DNA of 64,000 bases. It comes from Shinella zoogloeoides (GTDB lineage Bacteria > Pseudomonadota > Alphaproteobacteria > Rhizobiales > Rhizobiaceae). Where the stretch lies: assembly GCF_022682305.1 (NCBI RefSeq), contig NZ_CP093528.1, forward strand, positions 1 through 64,000, written 5' to 3'. The position numbers and the translations under genes were made by a program. Shown here in pieces: positions 8,612-17,275 of this stretch (the first letter of the stretch is position 1; the number at the start of each line of letters is the position of its first letter). The notes below the pieces were generated by a model, which saw only the letters and a list, made by a program, of their open reading frames with translations, made no database searches and was not told the origin of the DNA.

Positions 8612-10156
8612 TCAGCCGCCGGACGCCTTGGCGAGCGCCCGCTTTTCGCGCCTGCGCTGCACGGAGGAGGGGATGTTCATCGCCTCGCGGTACTTGGCCA
8701 CCGTCCGGCGGGCAAGTTCCACGCCGCCCTTGTGCAGTGCATCAACGATATCGTCGTCGGAAAGCACCGCGTCGGGCGTCTCCCGCGCGATCATGGTGCG
8801 AATCCGGTGGCGCACGCTCTCGGCCGAATGAGAATCGCCGCCTTCCGCCGAGCCGATGGAGACTGTGAAGAAATACTTCAGCTCGAACAGGCCGCGCGGC
8901 GTCAACATGTACTTGTTCGAGGTGACGCGGCTCACCGTCGATTCGTGCATGCCGATCGCCTCGGCGATGGTCTTGAGATTCAGCGGGCGCAGGTGATCGA
9001 CGCCGTGCATCAGGAAGCCGTCCTGTTGGCGCACGATCTCGCTCGCCACCTTCATGATGGTGCGGGCGCGCTGGTCGAGGCTGCGCGTCAGCCAGTTGGC
9101 CGTCTGCAAGCATTCGTTGAGGAAACCGTAGTCGGCGCTGTCGCGGCTCGTGCGGCTGGAGACGGCGGCATAGTAGTCGCGGTTGACGAGGACGCGGGGC
9201 AGGGTGTCGGGGTTGAGCTCGACCTGCCAGGAGCCGTCGGGCGCGGCGCGCACGATGATGTCGGGCACAACGGCCTCCGAGGCGCTGGTCTCGTAGCGCG
9301 TGCCGGGTTTGGGGTCGAGCTTGCGGATTTCGGCCAGCATGTCGAGCAGGTCTTCCTCGCCCACGCCGCACAGCTTCTTCAGCGTCGCGAAATCGCGCCG
9401 GGCGAGCAGTTCGAGATTGTCGACCAGAACGGCCATGGCCGGGTCCAGCCGGTCGAGCGCCCGAAGCTGGATGGAGAGGCACTCACTGAGCGTGCGGGCG
9501 AAGACGCCGGGCGGGTCCAGCTCCTGCAGGCGGGAAAGCACGCGCCCGATATCGGCGGCGGGCTTGCCGAGCTTTTCCGCCGTCTCGGCGACGCTGCCCT
9601 GGAAGTAGCCGGCCTCGTCGAGCTGGTCGACGAGATGCTGGGCAATCAGCCGGTCAATGGCGTCCGTGAGCACGAAGGGGATCTGCTCGTTCAGCACGTC
9701 GCGCAGCGTCTTGCGGCTCGCCACGAAGTCGTCGAGGTCGTAGCCCTCGCCGTCCTCGCCGCCGGGCATGGATTTCCACTGGCCGAGAAGCTCCGGCGCA
9801 TCCGCCGCGCGCGGGCCTGTGTCGTCGGGAAAGACATTGTCCAGCCCGCCGTCGAGCGTTTCCGGCGCGCTGCCGGCGCTGCCCGTCGTTGCATTGTCGT
9901 AGAGGTCCGGCTGGAAGCCGTCCTCGCTGCCGGCGTTTTCGGCATGGGGAGCGTCGTCGCCGGTAAAGGGATCATCCACGCCGCGGCCGTCCTCGCCGGC
10001 GGCGATCTCGAGCAGCGGGTTCTTCTCGACTTCCTGCTCGATGAACTGCGTCAGCTCGACATGCGTCATCTGCAGCAGCTGGATCGACTGCATGAGCTGC
10101 GGGGTCATGACCAGCGACTGGTTCTGGCGCAGGAAAAGGCTGGCGGCGAGGGCCAT
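8612..10156 (-). CDS. rpoN: RNA polymerase sigma-54 factor RpoN
   Basis: Sigma-54 directs transcription of nitrogen assimilation, dicarboxylate transport and, in rhizobia, nif/fix genes, and needs an AAA+ activator. From ATG 10156 the product is 514 aa: a Gln-rich region I (SLFLRQNQSLVMTPQLMQSI), an acidic region II, the core-binding domain, a helix-turn-helix, and the RpoN box ARRTVAKYREAMNIP. An in-frame upstream ATG at 10219 exists, but the family start MALxASL fits 10156. It follows lptB on the same strand with a 129-base gap. Confidence 0.96.
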   Translation of the reverse strand: MALAASLFLRQNQSLVMTPQLMQSIQLLQMTHVELTQFIEQEVEKNPLLEIAAGEDGRGVDDPFTGDDAPHAENAGSEDGFQPDLYDNATTGSAGSAPETLDGGLDNVFPDDTGPRAADAPELLGQWKSMPGGEDGEGYDLDDFVASRKTLRDVLNEQIPFVLTDAIDRLIAQHLVDQLDEAGYFQGSVAETAEKLGKPAADIGRVLSRLQELDPPGVFARTLSECLSIQLRALDRLDPAMAVLVDNLELLARRDFATLKKLCGVGEEDLLDMLAEIRKLDPKPGTRYETSASEAVVPDIIVRAAPDGSWQVELNPDTLPRVLVNRDYYAAVSSRTSRDSADYGFLNECLQTANWLTRSLDQRARTIMKVASEIVRQQDGFLMHGVDHLRPLNLKTIAEAIGMHESTVSRVTSNKYMLTPRGLFELKYFFTVSIGSAEGGDSHSAESVRHRIRTMIARETPDAVLSDDDIVDALHKGGVELARRTVAKYREAMNIPSSVQRRREKRALAKASGG

Positions 10157-10228
10157 GCGGACGCTCTGTTCTCCCGGAAAGCGGCCTCTGGCCATCGTGG
10201 CCGGGGCGGCGGAATCCAACTGGCCCGA

Positions 10229-10257
10229 AAATTGCGTTTTTACGGGGTTTGGTCAAG
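10229..10257 (-). promoter_or_regulatory. Candidate housekeeping promoter of rpoN
   Basis: On the minus strand CTTGAC (10252-10257) is a perfect rhizobial -35, followed after 17 bases by CAATTT, a poor -10. It lies in the lptB-rpoN gap about 75 bases upstream of the rpoN start. Confidence 0.35.
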
Positions 10258-10285
10258 CCGCGGCCGGGAACGTGGTGAAGATCGC

Positions 10286-11095
10286 CTAGAGGCTGAAATT
10301 GTCGCCGAGGTAGAGCCGGCGCACGTCGGCATTGTTGACGATGTCGTTCGCCCGGCCATGGGTCAGCACTTCGCCGGCATGGATGATATAGGCGCGGTCG
10401 ATGAGGCCGAGTGTCTCGCGCACGTTATGGTCGGTGATCAGGACGCCGATGCCGCGCGAGGTGAGGTGGCGCACCAGCGCCTGGATGTCGGCGACCGAGA
10501 TGGGATCGACGCCCGCGAAGGGCTCGTCAAGCAGCATGAAGGTCGGGTCGGTGGCGAGCGCGCGGGCGATTTCGAGACGGCGGCGCTCGCCGCCCGAAAG
10601 GGCGACGGCCGGCGACTTGCGCAGATGTGCGATGGAGAATTCGGCCAGCAGGCTGTCGAGCTTGGCTTCGCGCCGCGCCTTGTCCTTGTCGTGCACTTCC
10701 AGCACGGCGCGGATGTTCTCCTCCACCGTCAGTCCGCGGAAGATCGAGGCTTCCTGCGGCAGGTAGCCGACGCCAAGGCGCGCGCGGCGATACATCGGCA
10801 TGGTGGTGACGTCGTGGCCGTTGATCTCGATCGAGCCTTCGTCGACGGGCACGAGACCGGTAATCATGTAGAAACAGGTCGTCTTGCCGGCGCCGTTCGG
10901 ACCGAGCAGGCCCACGGCCTCGCCGCGCCGCACGACCAGCGACACACCGTTGACGACGCGCCGGTCGCGATAGGTCTTCGTCAGCCCGCGCGCAATCAGC
11001 GTGCCTTCGTAGCGCGACAGGTCACTGTTGCGCTGAGGCTCCTGCGCGGCCTTCTTCGGGCGGCGCGTCAATCGGGTGAGCAGGGAGGAAGACAC
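10286..11095 (-). CDS. lptB: LPS export ABC transporter ATP-binding protein LptB
   Basis: LptB is the cytoplasmic ATPase that powers LPS extraction from the inner membrane through LptFG-LptC-LptA to the outer membrane. The 269-aa product has Walker A GPNGAGKTT, the signature LSGGERRRLEIARAL, Walker B FMLLDEPFAGVD and the H-loop ITDHNV. A non-conserved basic N-terminal extension of about 30 residues precedes the ABC domain. It is the third gene of lptC-lptA-lptB, directly upstream of rpoN, the classical position of the ABC gene found next to rhizobial rpoN. Confidence 0.96.
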   Translation of the reverse strand: MSSSLLTRLTRRPKKAAQEPQRNSDLSRYEGTLIARGLTKTYRDRRVVNGVSLVVRRGEAVGLLGPNGAGKTTCFYMITGLVPVDEGSIEINGHDVTTMPMYRRARLGVGYLPQEASIFRGLTVEENIRAVLEVHDKDKARREAKLDSLLAEFSIAHLRKSPAVALSGGERRRLEIARALATDPTFMLLDEPFAGVDPISVADIQALVRHLTSRGIGVLITDHNVRETLGLIDRAYIIHAGEVLTHGRANDIVNNADVRRLYLGDNFSL

Positions 11096-11106
11096 GTGGC
11101 GCTATA

Positions 11107-11667
11107 TCAGTTCGTTTGCTTGCGGGATTTCGGGTCGAGCTGGATCATGACACGCCCGCCGCAGGCGTCGAGCTTGGCTTCGCCGGTCTTCATGGCCACG
11201 GTGAGCTGGCAGCCGACGAAGACGTTCTCGCCCTCCGACAGCACGACCTTATCGCCCTTGAGTAGCAGCGTCTCGTTGACCATGTTGAAGGTGCCGGTGT
11301 CGGCCGTCGCTTCCTGGCTCTGCGACTTGAGGTAGACCTTGTCGAAGACGTCGATCGTCTCGATGTCCGCGTCGCCGCCGGAGATCGAGCCGCCGCCGCC
11401 CGACTTGTAATGCACGACCATGCGGCCGGCTTGCAGCGTCGTGGTGCCCTGTACGACCTTCACATTGCCCGTGAACTCTGCCTTGCTCTCCTGGTCGCGG
11501 ATCTCGAGCTTGTCGCTCTGGATCTGGATCGGCTGGTCGTTCGACAGCTTCATGCCCTTCATGTTGCTCGACGTCTGCTGGGCGCCGGCGGAGCCGGCGG
11601 CAAGCACGAGGCCGGCGGCAAGAGCGAAAAGGCTGGCGGCCCGACGGGGGGCGGAGAAACTGGCGAA
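11107..11667 (-). CDS. lptA: LPS transport periplasmic protein LptA (OstA-like)
   Basis: LptA forms the periplasmic bridge for LPS. The 186-aa product begins with a signal peptide (hydrophobic SLFALAAGLVLAAGSAGA, cleavage near AGAQQ), followed by an OstA-type beta-jellyroll with PIQIQSDKLEIRDQESKAEF and NETLLLKGDKVVLSEGENVF. ATG 11667 is favoured because it places the signal peptide at the N terminus and has AAGAG upstream. It lies 10 bases after lptC and 11 before lptB. Confidence 0.93.
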   Translation of the reverse strand, partial: FASFSAPRRAASLFALAAGLVLAAGSAGAQQTSSNMKGMKLSNDQPIQIQSDKLEIRDQESKAEFTGNVKVVQGTTTLQAGRMVVHYKSGGGGSISGGDADIETIDVFDKVYLKSQSQEATADTGTFNMVNETLLLKGDKVVLSEGENVFVGCQLTVAMKTGEAKLDACGGRVMIQLDPKSRKQTN

Positions 11668-11677
11668 CATGGGGCTC

Positions 11678-12385
11678 TTACTTTTCCCGGTTGCGGATGG
11701 CGGCAGGATCGACATCGACGACGACCTTGCCTTCGAAGGTTACAACCCGGCCTTTATCCGTCATTCGCAGCGACTGCGCAACAATGGATGCGGAGGGCGC
11801 GCGGATTGAAACCGGCTCCGTCGTCGACATGGTTCCGCCGTTGACGTCGAGATTGGCGGAACGGAAGGCGGCGGTCAGGCCGTTGTTGAGATTGATGGTG
11901 AAGGGCGCGGTCATGTCGAGCAGGTTCTTGCCGCGGTCGTAGACGCCCGTTTCGGCCAGAACCTCGGCGGTCGTGTTCTCGTTGACCGGCATCTTCGCCG
12001 TGATGTTCTCGAGTGTGATGACGTCAGGCTGCTTCATGTCCTGCAGCGCCCGCTCCGCCTTCATCGAATAGCTGATGCCGTCGTCGTTGCGCCCGGCGAT
12101 GGCCGGGTAGCGCATGACGAGCTTGCCGTCCTCGATGGTCGCGCTTTCGACCTGGAGATTGGAGGGAATGTAGGTACGCACGATCGAAACGACCGCGAAG
12201 ACCGCGCCGATGAGGAGGGCGGCGACCGGCAGGGCGATCTTCAGCAGGCGCACGCGCCGGGAATGCCGCGTGGCGAGGCGGTAAGCCTCGGCGGTTCCGC
12301 CCATGCCCTGCGCACCCGTCGGTGCTTCTGCCACGTTGTCCAGCATCCTGCCTGCTTGAATGTCCGCTCCGGTCCTCGCCGTCAA
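11678..12385 (-). CDS. lptC: LPS export system protein LptC
   Basis: LptC is the inner-membrane-anchored periplasmic LPS-binding protein. The 235-aa product has a cytoplasmic N terminus of about 45 residues, a single membrane segment (KIALPVAALLIGAVFAVVSI) and a periplasmic domain of the YrbK/LptC type. It heads the leftward lptC-lptA-lptB group. A later start at MLDNVAE (12346) is possible. In many rhizobia a ribonuclease D gene precedes lptC; here the upstream 164 bases lead to the divergent sppA instead. Confidence 0.88.
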   Translation of the reverse strand: MTARTGADIQAGRMLDNVAEAPTGAQGMGGTAEAYRLATRHSRRVRLLKIALPVAALLIGAVFAVVSIVRTYIPSNLQVESATIEDGKLVMRYPAIAGRNDDGISYSMKAERALQDMKQPDVITLENITAKMPVNENTTAEVLAETGVYDRGKNLLDMTAPFTINLNNGLTAAFRSANLDVNGGTMSTTEPVSIRAPSASIVAQSLRMTDKGRVVTFEGKVVVDVDPAAIRNREK

Positions 12386-12549
12386 AGGGCCGCAACCATA
12401 ACGGGCCTCATATGGCGATTATTCCTGAACAAACAATGGATGTCCAAGAAAGTTCGGCGACGAATTGCCATTTGCGCCGGGAATGCCATATCGATAGGGC
12501 CTTCCGCAAGCCACCTTGAGAGGCGGCGATCCAGTATCGAGGACAGGAC

Positions 12550-13497
12550 ATGGACCAATCCGCCATCGCCGACCGTCGGCAACTGCGCCGCAAGCTCACC
12601 TTCTGGCGCGTCGCGGCCGTGCTGATCGCGCTTGCCGCGGTCTTTGCGGCGGTCGCCTGGCGCTGGCCCGGCGAGACGGGCGATCACATCGCCCGCGTCA
12701 GCATTTCGGGCATCATCCAGGACGACAGCGAGCTTCTGGCGCGCCTCGACGCCATCGCGCAAAACGAACGGGCCAAGGCGCTTGTCGTCACGATCGCCTC
12801 GCCCGGCGGCACGACCTATGGCGGCGAGGTCATCTTCAAGGCGCTGCGCAAGGTGGCGGAGAAGAAGCCGGTCGTCTCGGACGTGCGCACGCTGGCGGCC
12901 TCGGCCGGCTATATGGTCGCGACGGCGGGTGACACGATCATCGCCGGAGAAAGCTCGATCACCGGTTCCATCGGCGTCCTCTTCCAGTACCCGCAACTCA
13001 AGGAGCTGATGGACAAGATCGGCGTCTCGCTGGAGGAGATCAAGTCCGCGCCGCTGAAGGCGGAGCCCTCGCCCTTCCATCCGGTAAGCGAGGACGCCAA
13101 GGCGATGATCCGTGCCATGGTTATGGACAGCTACGACTGGTTCGTCGATCTCGTCGCCGAGCGCCGCAAGCTGCCGCGCGTCGAGGTGCTGCGCCTTGCC
13201 GACGGCAGCATCTTCACCGGCCGGCAGGCGCTGGCCGCGAAGCTGGTCGACACGCTCGGCGGGCCGGAGGCGATCCGCGCCTATCTCGACACCCGCAAGG
13301 TGGCGAAGGACCTGCCCTTCATCGATTACGAGGCGCCGCGCCGCTCGGCCATCCCCTTCTTCGGCGGCAGCATCCGTGAGCTTGCCCGCTCCGTGCTCGG
13401 ACTACCGGTCGACCTGCAGCCGACGATCGAAAAGCTGACCGGGGAGAAGTTGTTTCTTGACGGTCTTGTTTCGGTTTGGCAGGTTGATCGCGATTGA
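12550..13497 (+). CDS. sppA: Signal peptide peptidase SppA-type S49 protease
   Basis: A membrane-anchored serine/lysine protease that cleaves remnant signal peptides within the membrane. The product is 315 aa: an N-terminal membrane segment (about residues 20-38), then a ClpP-like fold with IASPGGTTYGGE, the nucleophile Ser in TLAASAGYMVA, and the general-base Lys probably in IKSAPLKAEPSPF after SITGSIGVLF. This is the short, single-domain form. ihfB follows after 27 bases, so co-transcription is likely. Confidence 0.93.
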   Translation: MDQSAIADRRQLRRKLTFWRVAAVLIALAAVFAAVAWRWPGETGDHIARVSISGIIQDDSELLARLDAIAQNERAKALVVTIASPGGTTYGGEVIFKALRKVAEKKPVVSDVRTLAASAGYMVATAGDTIIAGESSITGSIGVLFQYPQLKELMDKIGVSLEEIKSAPLKAEPSPFHPVSEDAKAMIRAMVMDSYDWFVDLVAERRKLPRVEVLRLADGSIFTGRQALAAKLVDTLGGPEAIRAYLDTRKVAKDLPFIDYEAPRRSAIPFFGGSIRELARSVLGLPVDLQPTIEKLTGEKLFLDGLVSVWQVDRD

Positions 13498-13524
13498 AAA
13501 ACAAGAATTTTTGAGGGGGATACA

Positions 13525-13824
13525 GTGATCAAGTCGGAACTGGTGCAGATCGTCGCAGCCCGCAATCCCCACCTCTATCACCGCGACGTCGAGAACATCG
13601 TCAACGCGGTGCTGGACGAGATCACCGATGCGCTGGCCGCCGGCAATCGTGTCGAGCTGCGCGGCTTCGGCGCCTTTTCCGTCAAGAATCGCCCCTCGCG
13701 TTCCGGCCGCAACCCGCGCACGGGCGATGCGGTCTTCGTCGAGGAGAAGTGGGTTCCGTTCTTCAAGACAGGCAAGGAGCTGCGCGAGCGCCTCAATCCC
13801 GGTCAGGCCGACCAGGACGATTGA
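13525..13824 (+). CDS. ihfB: Integration host factor subunit beta
   Basis: IHF-beta pairs with IHF-alpha to bend DNA at specific sites, aiding sigma-54 activation, recombination and replication. The 99-aa product starts at a GTG (13525) with a strong GAGGGGG ribosome-binding site. It shows the HU/IHF signature [19 protein letters not shown] and the intercalating Pro in GRNPRTG. An acidic tail follows the fold. It lies between sppA and lapA. Presence near rpoN fits with IHF use at sigma-54 promoters but the genes are not co-transcribed. Confidence 0.96.
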   Translation: MIKSELVQIVAARNPHLYHRDVENIVNAVLDEITDALAAGNRVELRGFGAFSVKNRPSRSGRNPRTGDAVFVEEKWVPFFKTGKELRERLNPGQADQDD

Positions 13825-13853
13825 GGCGTCGCCGCTGCCGACAAGGTGACGCA

Positions 13854-14198
13854 ATGGTCAAGAGAATAGTCAACGTCGTTATCCTCATCCCGGTCGCCAT
13901 CGTGCTGATCGTGCTGTCGGTGGCGAACCGTCAACCGGTGACGCTGGCGTTCAATCCGTTCCGGCCGGAGGACAGCCTGCTCTCCGTCACCGCGCCCTTC
14001 TTCGTCTACATCTTCCTTGCGACGATCTTCGGTCTCGTGCTCGGCGCGCTCATCACCTGGTTCGCGCAGGGCAAGCACCGCAAGCGCGCGCGCCTCGAGG
14101 CAGGCGAAGCGGTGAAATGGCATACGGAAGCGGACAGGCACCGCGGCCGCGCCGAGGCCCTGGCCGCGCAGGCCGTGGTGCCCGTTTCCGGAAAGTGA
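13854..14198 (+). CDS. lapA: LapA domain small membrane protein
   Basis: A 114-aa protein with two hydrophobic segments (VNVVILIPVAIVLIVLSVAN and FFVYIFLATIFGLVLGALIT) flanking NRQPVTLAFNPF, the LapA (DUF1049) pattern, then a basic cytoplasmic tail. In E. coli LapA with LapB controls LPS synthesis; in rhizobia only the LapA domain is shared, so the role is inferred. It starts 30 bases after ihfB. Its stop codon abuts the convergent coxG stop with no spacer at all. Confidence 0.85.
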   Translation: MVKRIVNVVILIPVAIVLIVLSVANRQPVTLAFNPFRPEDSLLSVTAPFFVYIFLATIFGLVLGALITWFAQGKHRKRARLEAGEAVKWHTEADRHRGRAEALAAQAVVPVSGK

Positions 14199-14648
14199 TC
14201 AGGCGGCCCCGCCGCCCAGCCTCGCGCCGAGATCGGCGAAGAACTGCGTCGCAAGCTTCTTCGACGTCGAATCGATGAGGCGCGAGCCGAGCTGGGCGAG
14301 CTTGCCGCCGATCTGCGCCTTCACGTCATAGGCCAGGATCGTCTCGGCGCCGTCCTCGGTCAGGCGCACATCCGCCCCACCCTTCGCAAAGCCCGCAATG
14401 CCGCCCTTGCCCTCGCCTGATATCGTATAGCTTTCCGGCGGGTTGAGGTTGGAGAGCGTCACCTCGCCGGTGAAGGTTGCCGAGACGGGGCCGATCTTGA
14501 TCTTCACGGTCGCTTCCAGCTCGGTCGGCGATTTCATGGTGAGCGACTGACAGCCCGGAATACAGGCCTTCAGCACCTCCGGGTCGTTGAGCGCCGCCCA
14601 GACGGCCTCGCGCGGGGCGGCAATGCGTTCTTCGCCGGACATGTCCAT
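14199..14648 (-). CDS. CoxG-like SRPBCC protein (carbon monoxide dehydrogenase subunit G family)
   Basis: A 149-aa START/SRPBCC-fold protein of the CoxG family: MDMSGEERIAAPREAVWAAL, then PEVLKACIPGCQSL, a beta-rich core, and a C-terminal helix IDSTSKKLATQFFADL. In Oligotropha CoxG helps assemble or anchor CO dehydrogenase, but no cox structural genes lie nearby, and many members work with other molybdenum hydroxylases or have no known role. ATG 14648 has a strong GGAGGAG site. A perfect 13-base dyad lies 16 bases upstream. Confidence 0.85.
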   Translation of the reverse strand: MDMSGEERIAAPREAVWAALNDPEVLKACIPGCQSLTMKSPTELEATVKIKIGPVSATFTGEVTLSNLNPPESYTISGEGKGGIAGFAKGGADVRLTEDGAETILAYDVKAQIGGKLAQLGSRLIDSTSKKLATQFFADLGARLGGGAA

Positions 14649-14663
14649 GATCGATCTCCTCCC

Positions 14664-14676
14664 TGGAACGGTTCCA
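14664..14676. promoter_or_regulatory. Dyad TGGAACGGTTCCA upstream of the coxG-like gene
   Basis: TGGAAC-G-GTTCCA is a perfect inverted repeat 16 bases upstream of the coxG-like ATG, where a repressor would block initiation. The half-site resembles LacI-family operators. The regulator is unknown. Confidence 0.4.
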
Positions 14677-14785
14677 AATTTATCGCAATCGGAAAGCGCT
14701 TTGCCAAGTGGGGGAGGGATGGTATGGGAGCCGCTTGTTTTCCGGCGCTGCCGGCTCATTTTCAACCGACGACGGACGATCGATC

Positions 14786-15880
14786 GTGAAGGACAAACAC
14801 CGCCGGCCGAAGAGCGGCCTCGCCGCGCCCGCAAGGACGCAGGCACACAGCCGGCCGGCCGGCAAGGCGTCACCCGCCGCGACCCCGAAGCCCGCCCAGG
14901 CTCCGAAGAAAGAGCCGCGCCCCGCGCCCGAGGCCCCCGCCCGCCCGCTGATGCGCCGCGAGGGCGAAAAGCCCGCTGAGCGCGTGCCCGTCATCCTCGA
15001 AACCGCCGGCTCCGACCAGTACCGCCTCATCGACAGCGGTGCCGGCGAGAAGCTGGAGCAATACGGCCCCTACCGCATCGTGCGTCCGGAGGCCCAGGCG
15101 CTCTGGCAACGGAGCCTGCCGGCCGCGCTCTGGGACAAGGCCGACGCCCTCTTCACCGGCGATACGGACGAGGACGGCATGGGCCGCTGGAAGTTCCCCA
15201 AGGCGGCGCTTGGCGAGACCTGGCCGATGCAGCTCCTCGGCGTCGATTTCCACGGTCGCTTCACCGCCTTCCGCCACGTCGGCGTCTTCCCGGAACAACT
15301 CGCTCACTGGAGCTGGATGAAGGAAAAGGTCGAGACTGCCGGCCGCCCGGTCAAGGTGCTGAACCTCTTCGGCTATACCGGGGTCGCCTCGCTCATCGCC
15401 GCCAGCGCCGGTGCCGAAGTCACCCATGTCGATGCCTCGAAGAAGGCCATCGGCTGGGCGCGCGAGAACCAGGCGCTCGGCCGCATGGAGAAGCTGCCGA
15501 TCCGCTGGATCTGCGAAGACGCGATGAAGTTCATCCAGCGCGAGGAGCGCCGCGGCAGCAAATACGACATCATCCTCACCGACCCGCCGAAATTCGGCCG
15601 CGGGCCGAACGGCGAGGTCTGGCACCTCTTCGACCATCTGCCGCTGATGCTCGACATCTGCCGCGAGATCCTGTCGCCCAAGGCCATCGGCCTCGTGCTG
15701 ACGGCCTATTCGATCCGCGCGAGCTTCTATTCCATCCATGAGTTGATGCGCGAGACCATGCGCGGCGCCGGCGGCACGGTGGAATCGGGCGAGCTCGTCA
15801 TCCGCGAGAGCGGCCCGGACGGCGGGCAAGCCGGCCGCGCCCTCTCCACCTCCCTCTTCAGCCGATGGATCAGCGCATGA
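14786..15880 (+). CDS. Class I SAM-dependent methyltransferase, RlmI/RlmK-like
   Basis: A probable rRNA (cytosine-C5) methyltransferase of 364 aa. The N terminus (about 70 residues) is low-complexity, rich in Ala, Pro, Lys and Arg, and probably disordered. Then comes a PUA-like region and the Rossmann fold with NLFGYTGVASLIAASAGAEV (SAM motif), HVDASKKAIGWARENQ, and the catalytic-type motif ILTDPPKFGRGPNGE. The start is probably GTG 14786 (VKDKHRRPK); an ATG at 14708 would add 26 unlikely residues. It overlaps the next RNA methyltransferase gene by 4 bases (ATGA). Confidence 0.85.
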   Translation: MKDKHRRPKSGLAAPARTQAHSRPAGKASPAATPKPAQAPKKEPRPAPEAPARPLMRREGEKPAERVPVILETAGSDQYRLIDSGAGEKLEQYGPYRIVRPEAQALWQRSLPAALWDKADALFTGDTDEDGMGRWKFPKAALGETWPMQLLGVDFHGRFTAFRHVGVFPEQLAHWSWMKEKVETAGRPVKVLNLFGYTGVASLIAASAGAEVTHVDASKKAIGWARENQALGRMEKLPIRWICEDAMKFIQREERRGSKYDIILTDPPKFGRGPNGEVWHLFDHLPLMLDICREILSPKAIGLVLTAYSIRASFYSIHELMRETMRGAGGTVESGELVIRESGPDGGQAGRALSTSLFSRWISA

Positions 15881-16731
15881 GCCACGACCACCACGGAACC
15901 CGCCGCGTCGGGCAGGTGAAGGAAGTCACGAGCCTTTCGAACCCCATCGTCAAGGACATCAAGGCACTCGCCAACAAGAAGGACCGCGACGAGACGAAGA
16001 GCTTCATGGCCGAGGGTCTGAAGCTCGTCATCGATGCGCTGGAACTCGGTTTCGAGATCAGGACGCTGGTCTACGCCAAGAACGTCAAGGACAAGCCGCA
16101 GGTCGTGCAGGCTGCGACGAAGACCGTGGCGCGCGGTGGGCTGGTGCTTGAAGTCAGCGAGAAGGTGCTCTCCTCGATCACGCGGCGCGACAATCCACAG
16201 ATGGTCGTCGGTATCTTCACCCAGCGCTGGACGAGCCTGCGCGATATCCGTCCGAAGGCGAACGAGACCTATGTGGCGCTCGACCGCGTGCGCGATCCCG
16301 GCAATCTCGGCACGATCATCCGCACGGCGGATGCGGCCGGCGCGAGCGGCGTCATCCTCCTCGGCGAGACGACCGACCCCTATTCGATGGAAACCGTACG
16401 CGCCACCATGGGTTCGGTCTTCGCCCTGCCGCTGGTCAAGGCCAGCCCCGCCGACTTCCTCGGCTGGAAGAAGGGCGCGGGCGTTTCCGTCGTCGCCACG
16501 CACCTTGCGGGCGCGGTCGACTACCGCACCATCGATTACCGGAAAAAGCCCGTCGTCCTCCTCATGGGCAACGAGCAGCAGGGCCTGCCCGATGAGCTTG
16601 CCCGCGAGGCCGATGCGCTTGCCCGCATTCCGCAGGCCGGCCTTGCCGATTCGCTGAATCTGGCCATCGCCACCGGCATCATGCTCTTCGAGGCGCGCCG
16701 CCATCTCCTGACGCTGGAAGAGCGGGCATGA
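15877..16731 (+). CDS. TrmH/SpoU family RNA 2'-O-methyltransferase
   Basis: A 284-aa SPOUT-class methyltransferase. The N-terminal substrate-binding domain ([20 protein letters not shown]) is followed by the knotted catalytic domain with motif 1 [20 protein letters not shown], motif 2 [11 protein letters not shown] and motif 3 [18 protein letters not shown]. It probably modifies a ribose in 23S rRNA or tRNA; the target is unknown. ATG 15877 overlaps the upstream gene by ATGA; 15865 is an alternative. It also overlaps lspA by ATGA, so three genes form one translationally coupled unit. Confidence 0.92.
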   Translation: MSHDHHGTRRVGQVKEVTSLSNPIVKDIKALANKKDRDETKSFMAEGLKLVIDALELGFEIRTLVYAKNVKDKPQVVQAATKTVARGGLVLEVSEKVLSSITRRDNPQMVVGIFTQRWTSLRDIRPKANETYVALDRVRDPGNLGTIIRTADAAGASGVILLGETTDPYSMETVRATMGSVFALPLVKASPADFLGWKKGAGVSVVATHLAGAVDYRTIDYRKKPVVLLMGNEQQGLPDELAREADALARIPQAGLADSLNLAIATGIMLFEARRHLLTLEERA

Positions 16732-17219
16732 ACGAACGCATTCCGCTGTTTTCCCGGCCGCTGCCGGTCGTCGTCCTCATCCTGCTTGCGCTGCTGCTGG
16801 ACCAGGCGGTGAAGTTCGCCGTCGAGACCTGGCTTCCCTTCCAGGAGCCGGTGCATGTCATGCCCATGCTGGCGCTCTACCGCACCTACAATTACGGCGT
16901 CGCCTTCTCCATGCTGTCGGGCATGGAAGGCTGGTTCATCGTCACGCTCCGGCTCTTCGTCGTCGCCTTCGTCATCTGGCTCTGGCGGCAGACGCCCAAG
17001 GCGCGCGGCCTTGCCCATGCCGGCTACGCCTTCATCATCGCGGGCGCCTTCGGCAATCTCATCGACCGGGCGCTCTTCGGCTACGTGATCGACTATATCC
17101 TCTTCTACACCGAGACATGGTCCTTTGCGGTCTTCAACCTCGCCGACAGCTTTATCACCATCGGCGCGGGCCTCGTCGTCCTCGATGAGCTTCTGCTGCT
17201 GCGTCGCCCGAAAAGCTAA
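16728..17219 (+). CDS. lspA: Lipoprotein signal peptidase LspA
   Basis: LspA cleaves the signal peptide of prolipoproteins after lipidation. The 163-aa product has four membrane segments, with the catalytic aspartates in [17 protein letters not shown] and [20 protein letters not shown] is the conserved N-terminal motif. It is the third gene of the overlapping ATGA-linked group with two RNA methyltransferases. The enzyme acts between Lgt and Lnt; lnt is also in this window at 40042. Confidence 0.97.
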   Translation: MNERIPLFSRPLPVVVLILLALLLDQAVKFAVETWLPFQEPVHVMPMLALYRTYNYGVAFSMLSGMEGWFIVTLRLFVVAFVIWLWRQTPKARGLAHAGYAFIIAGAFGNLIDRALFGYVIDYILFYTETWSFAVFNLADSFITIGAGLVVLDELLLLRRPKS

Positions 17220-17250
17220 AATTCGAACGACTTGCTGAAGCCGATCTGAA

Positions 17251-17274
17251 CGGACCCCGTGCTAATGGGGTCCG
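17251..17274 (+). promoter_or_regulatory. 8-bp stem-loop ending 1 base before the histidine kinase start codon
   Basis: CGGACCCC (17251-17258) pairs perfectly with GGGGTCCG (17267-17274) around an 8-base loop. The right arm contains the only plausible ribosome-binding GGGG, and ATG follows at 17276. There is no U-run, so it looks more like a translational control hairpin than an lspA terminator. Confidence 0.45.
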
Positions 17275-17275
17275 C

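Noticed and set aside
8732-11335. An 867-codon open frame on the plus strand opposite rpoN and lptB
   Set aside because: It spans two unrelated minus-strand genes and their intergenic gap, with no ribosome-binding site or recognisable domain; a codon-bias shadow.
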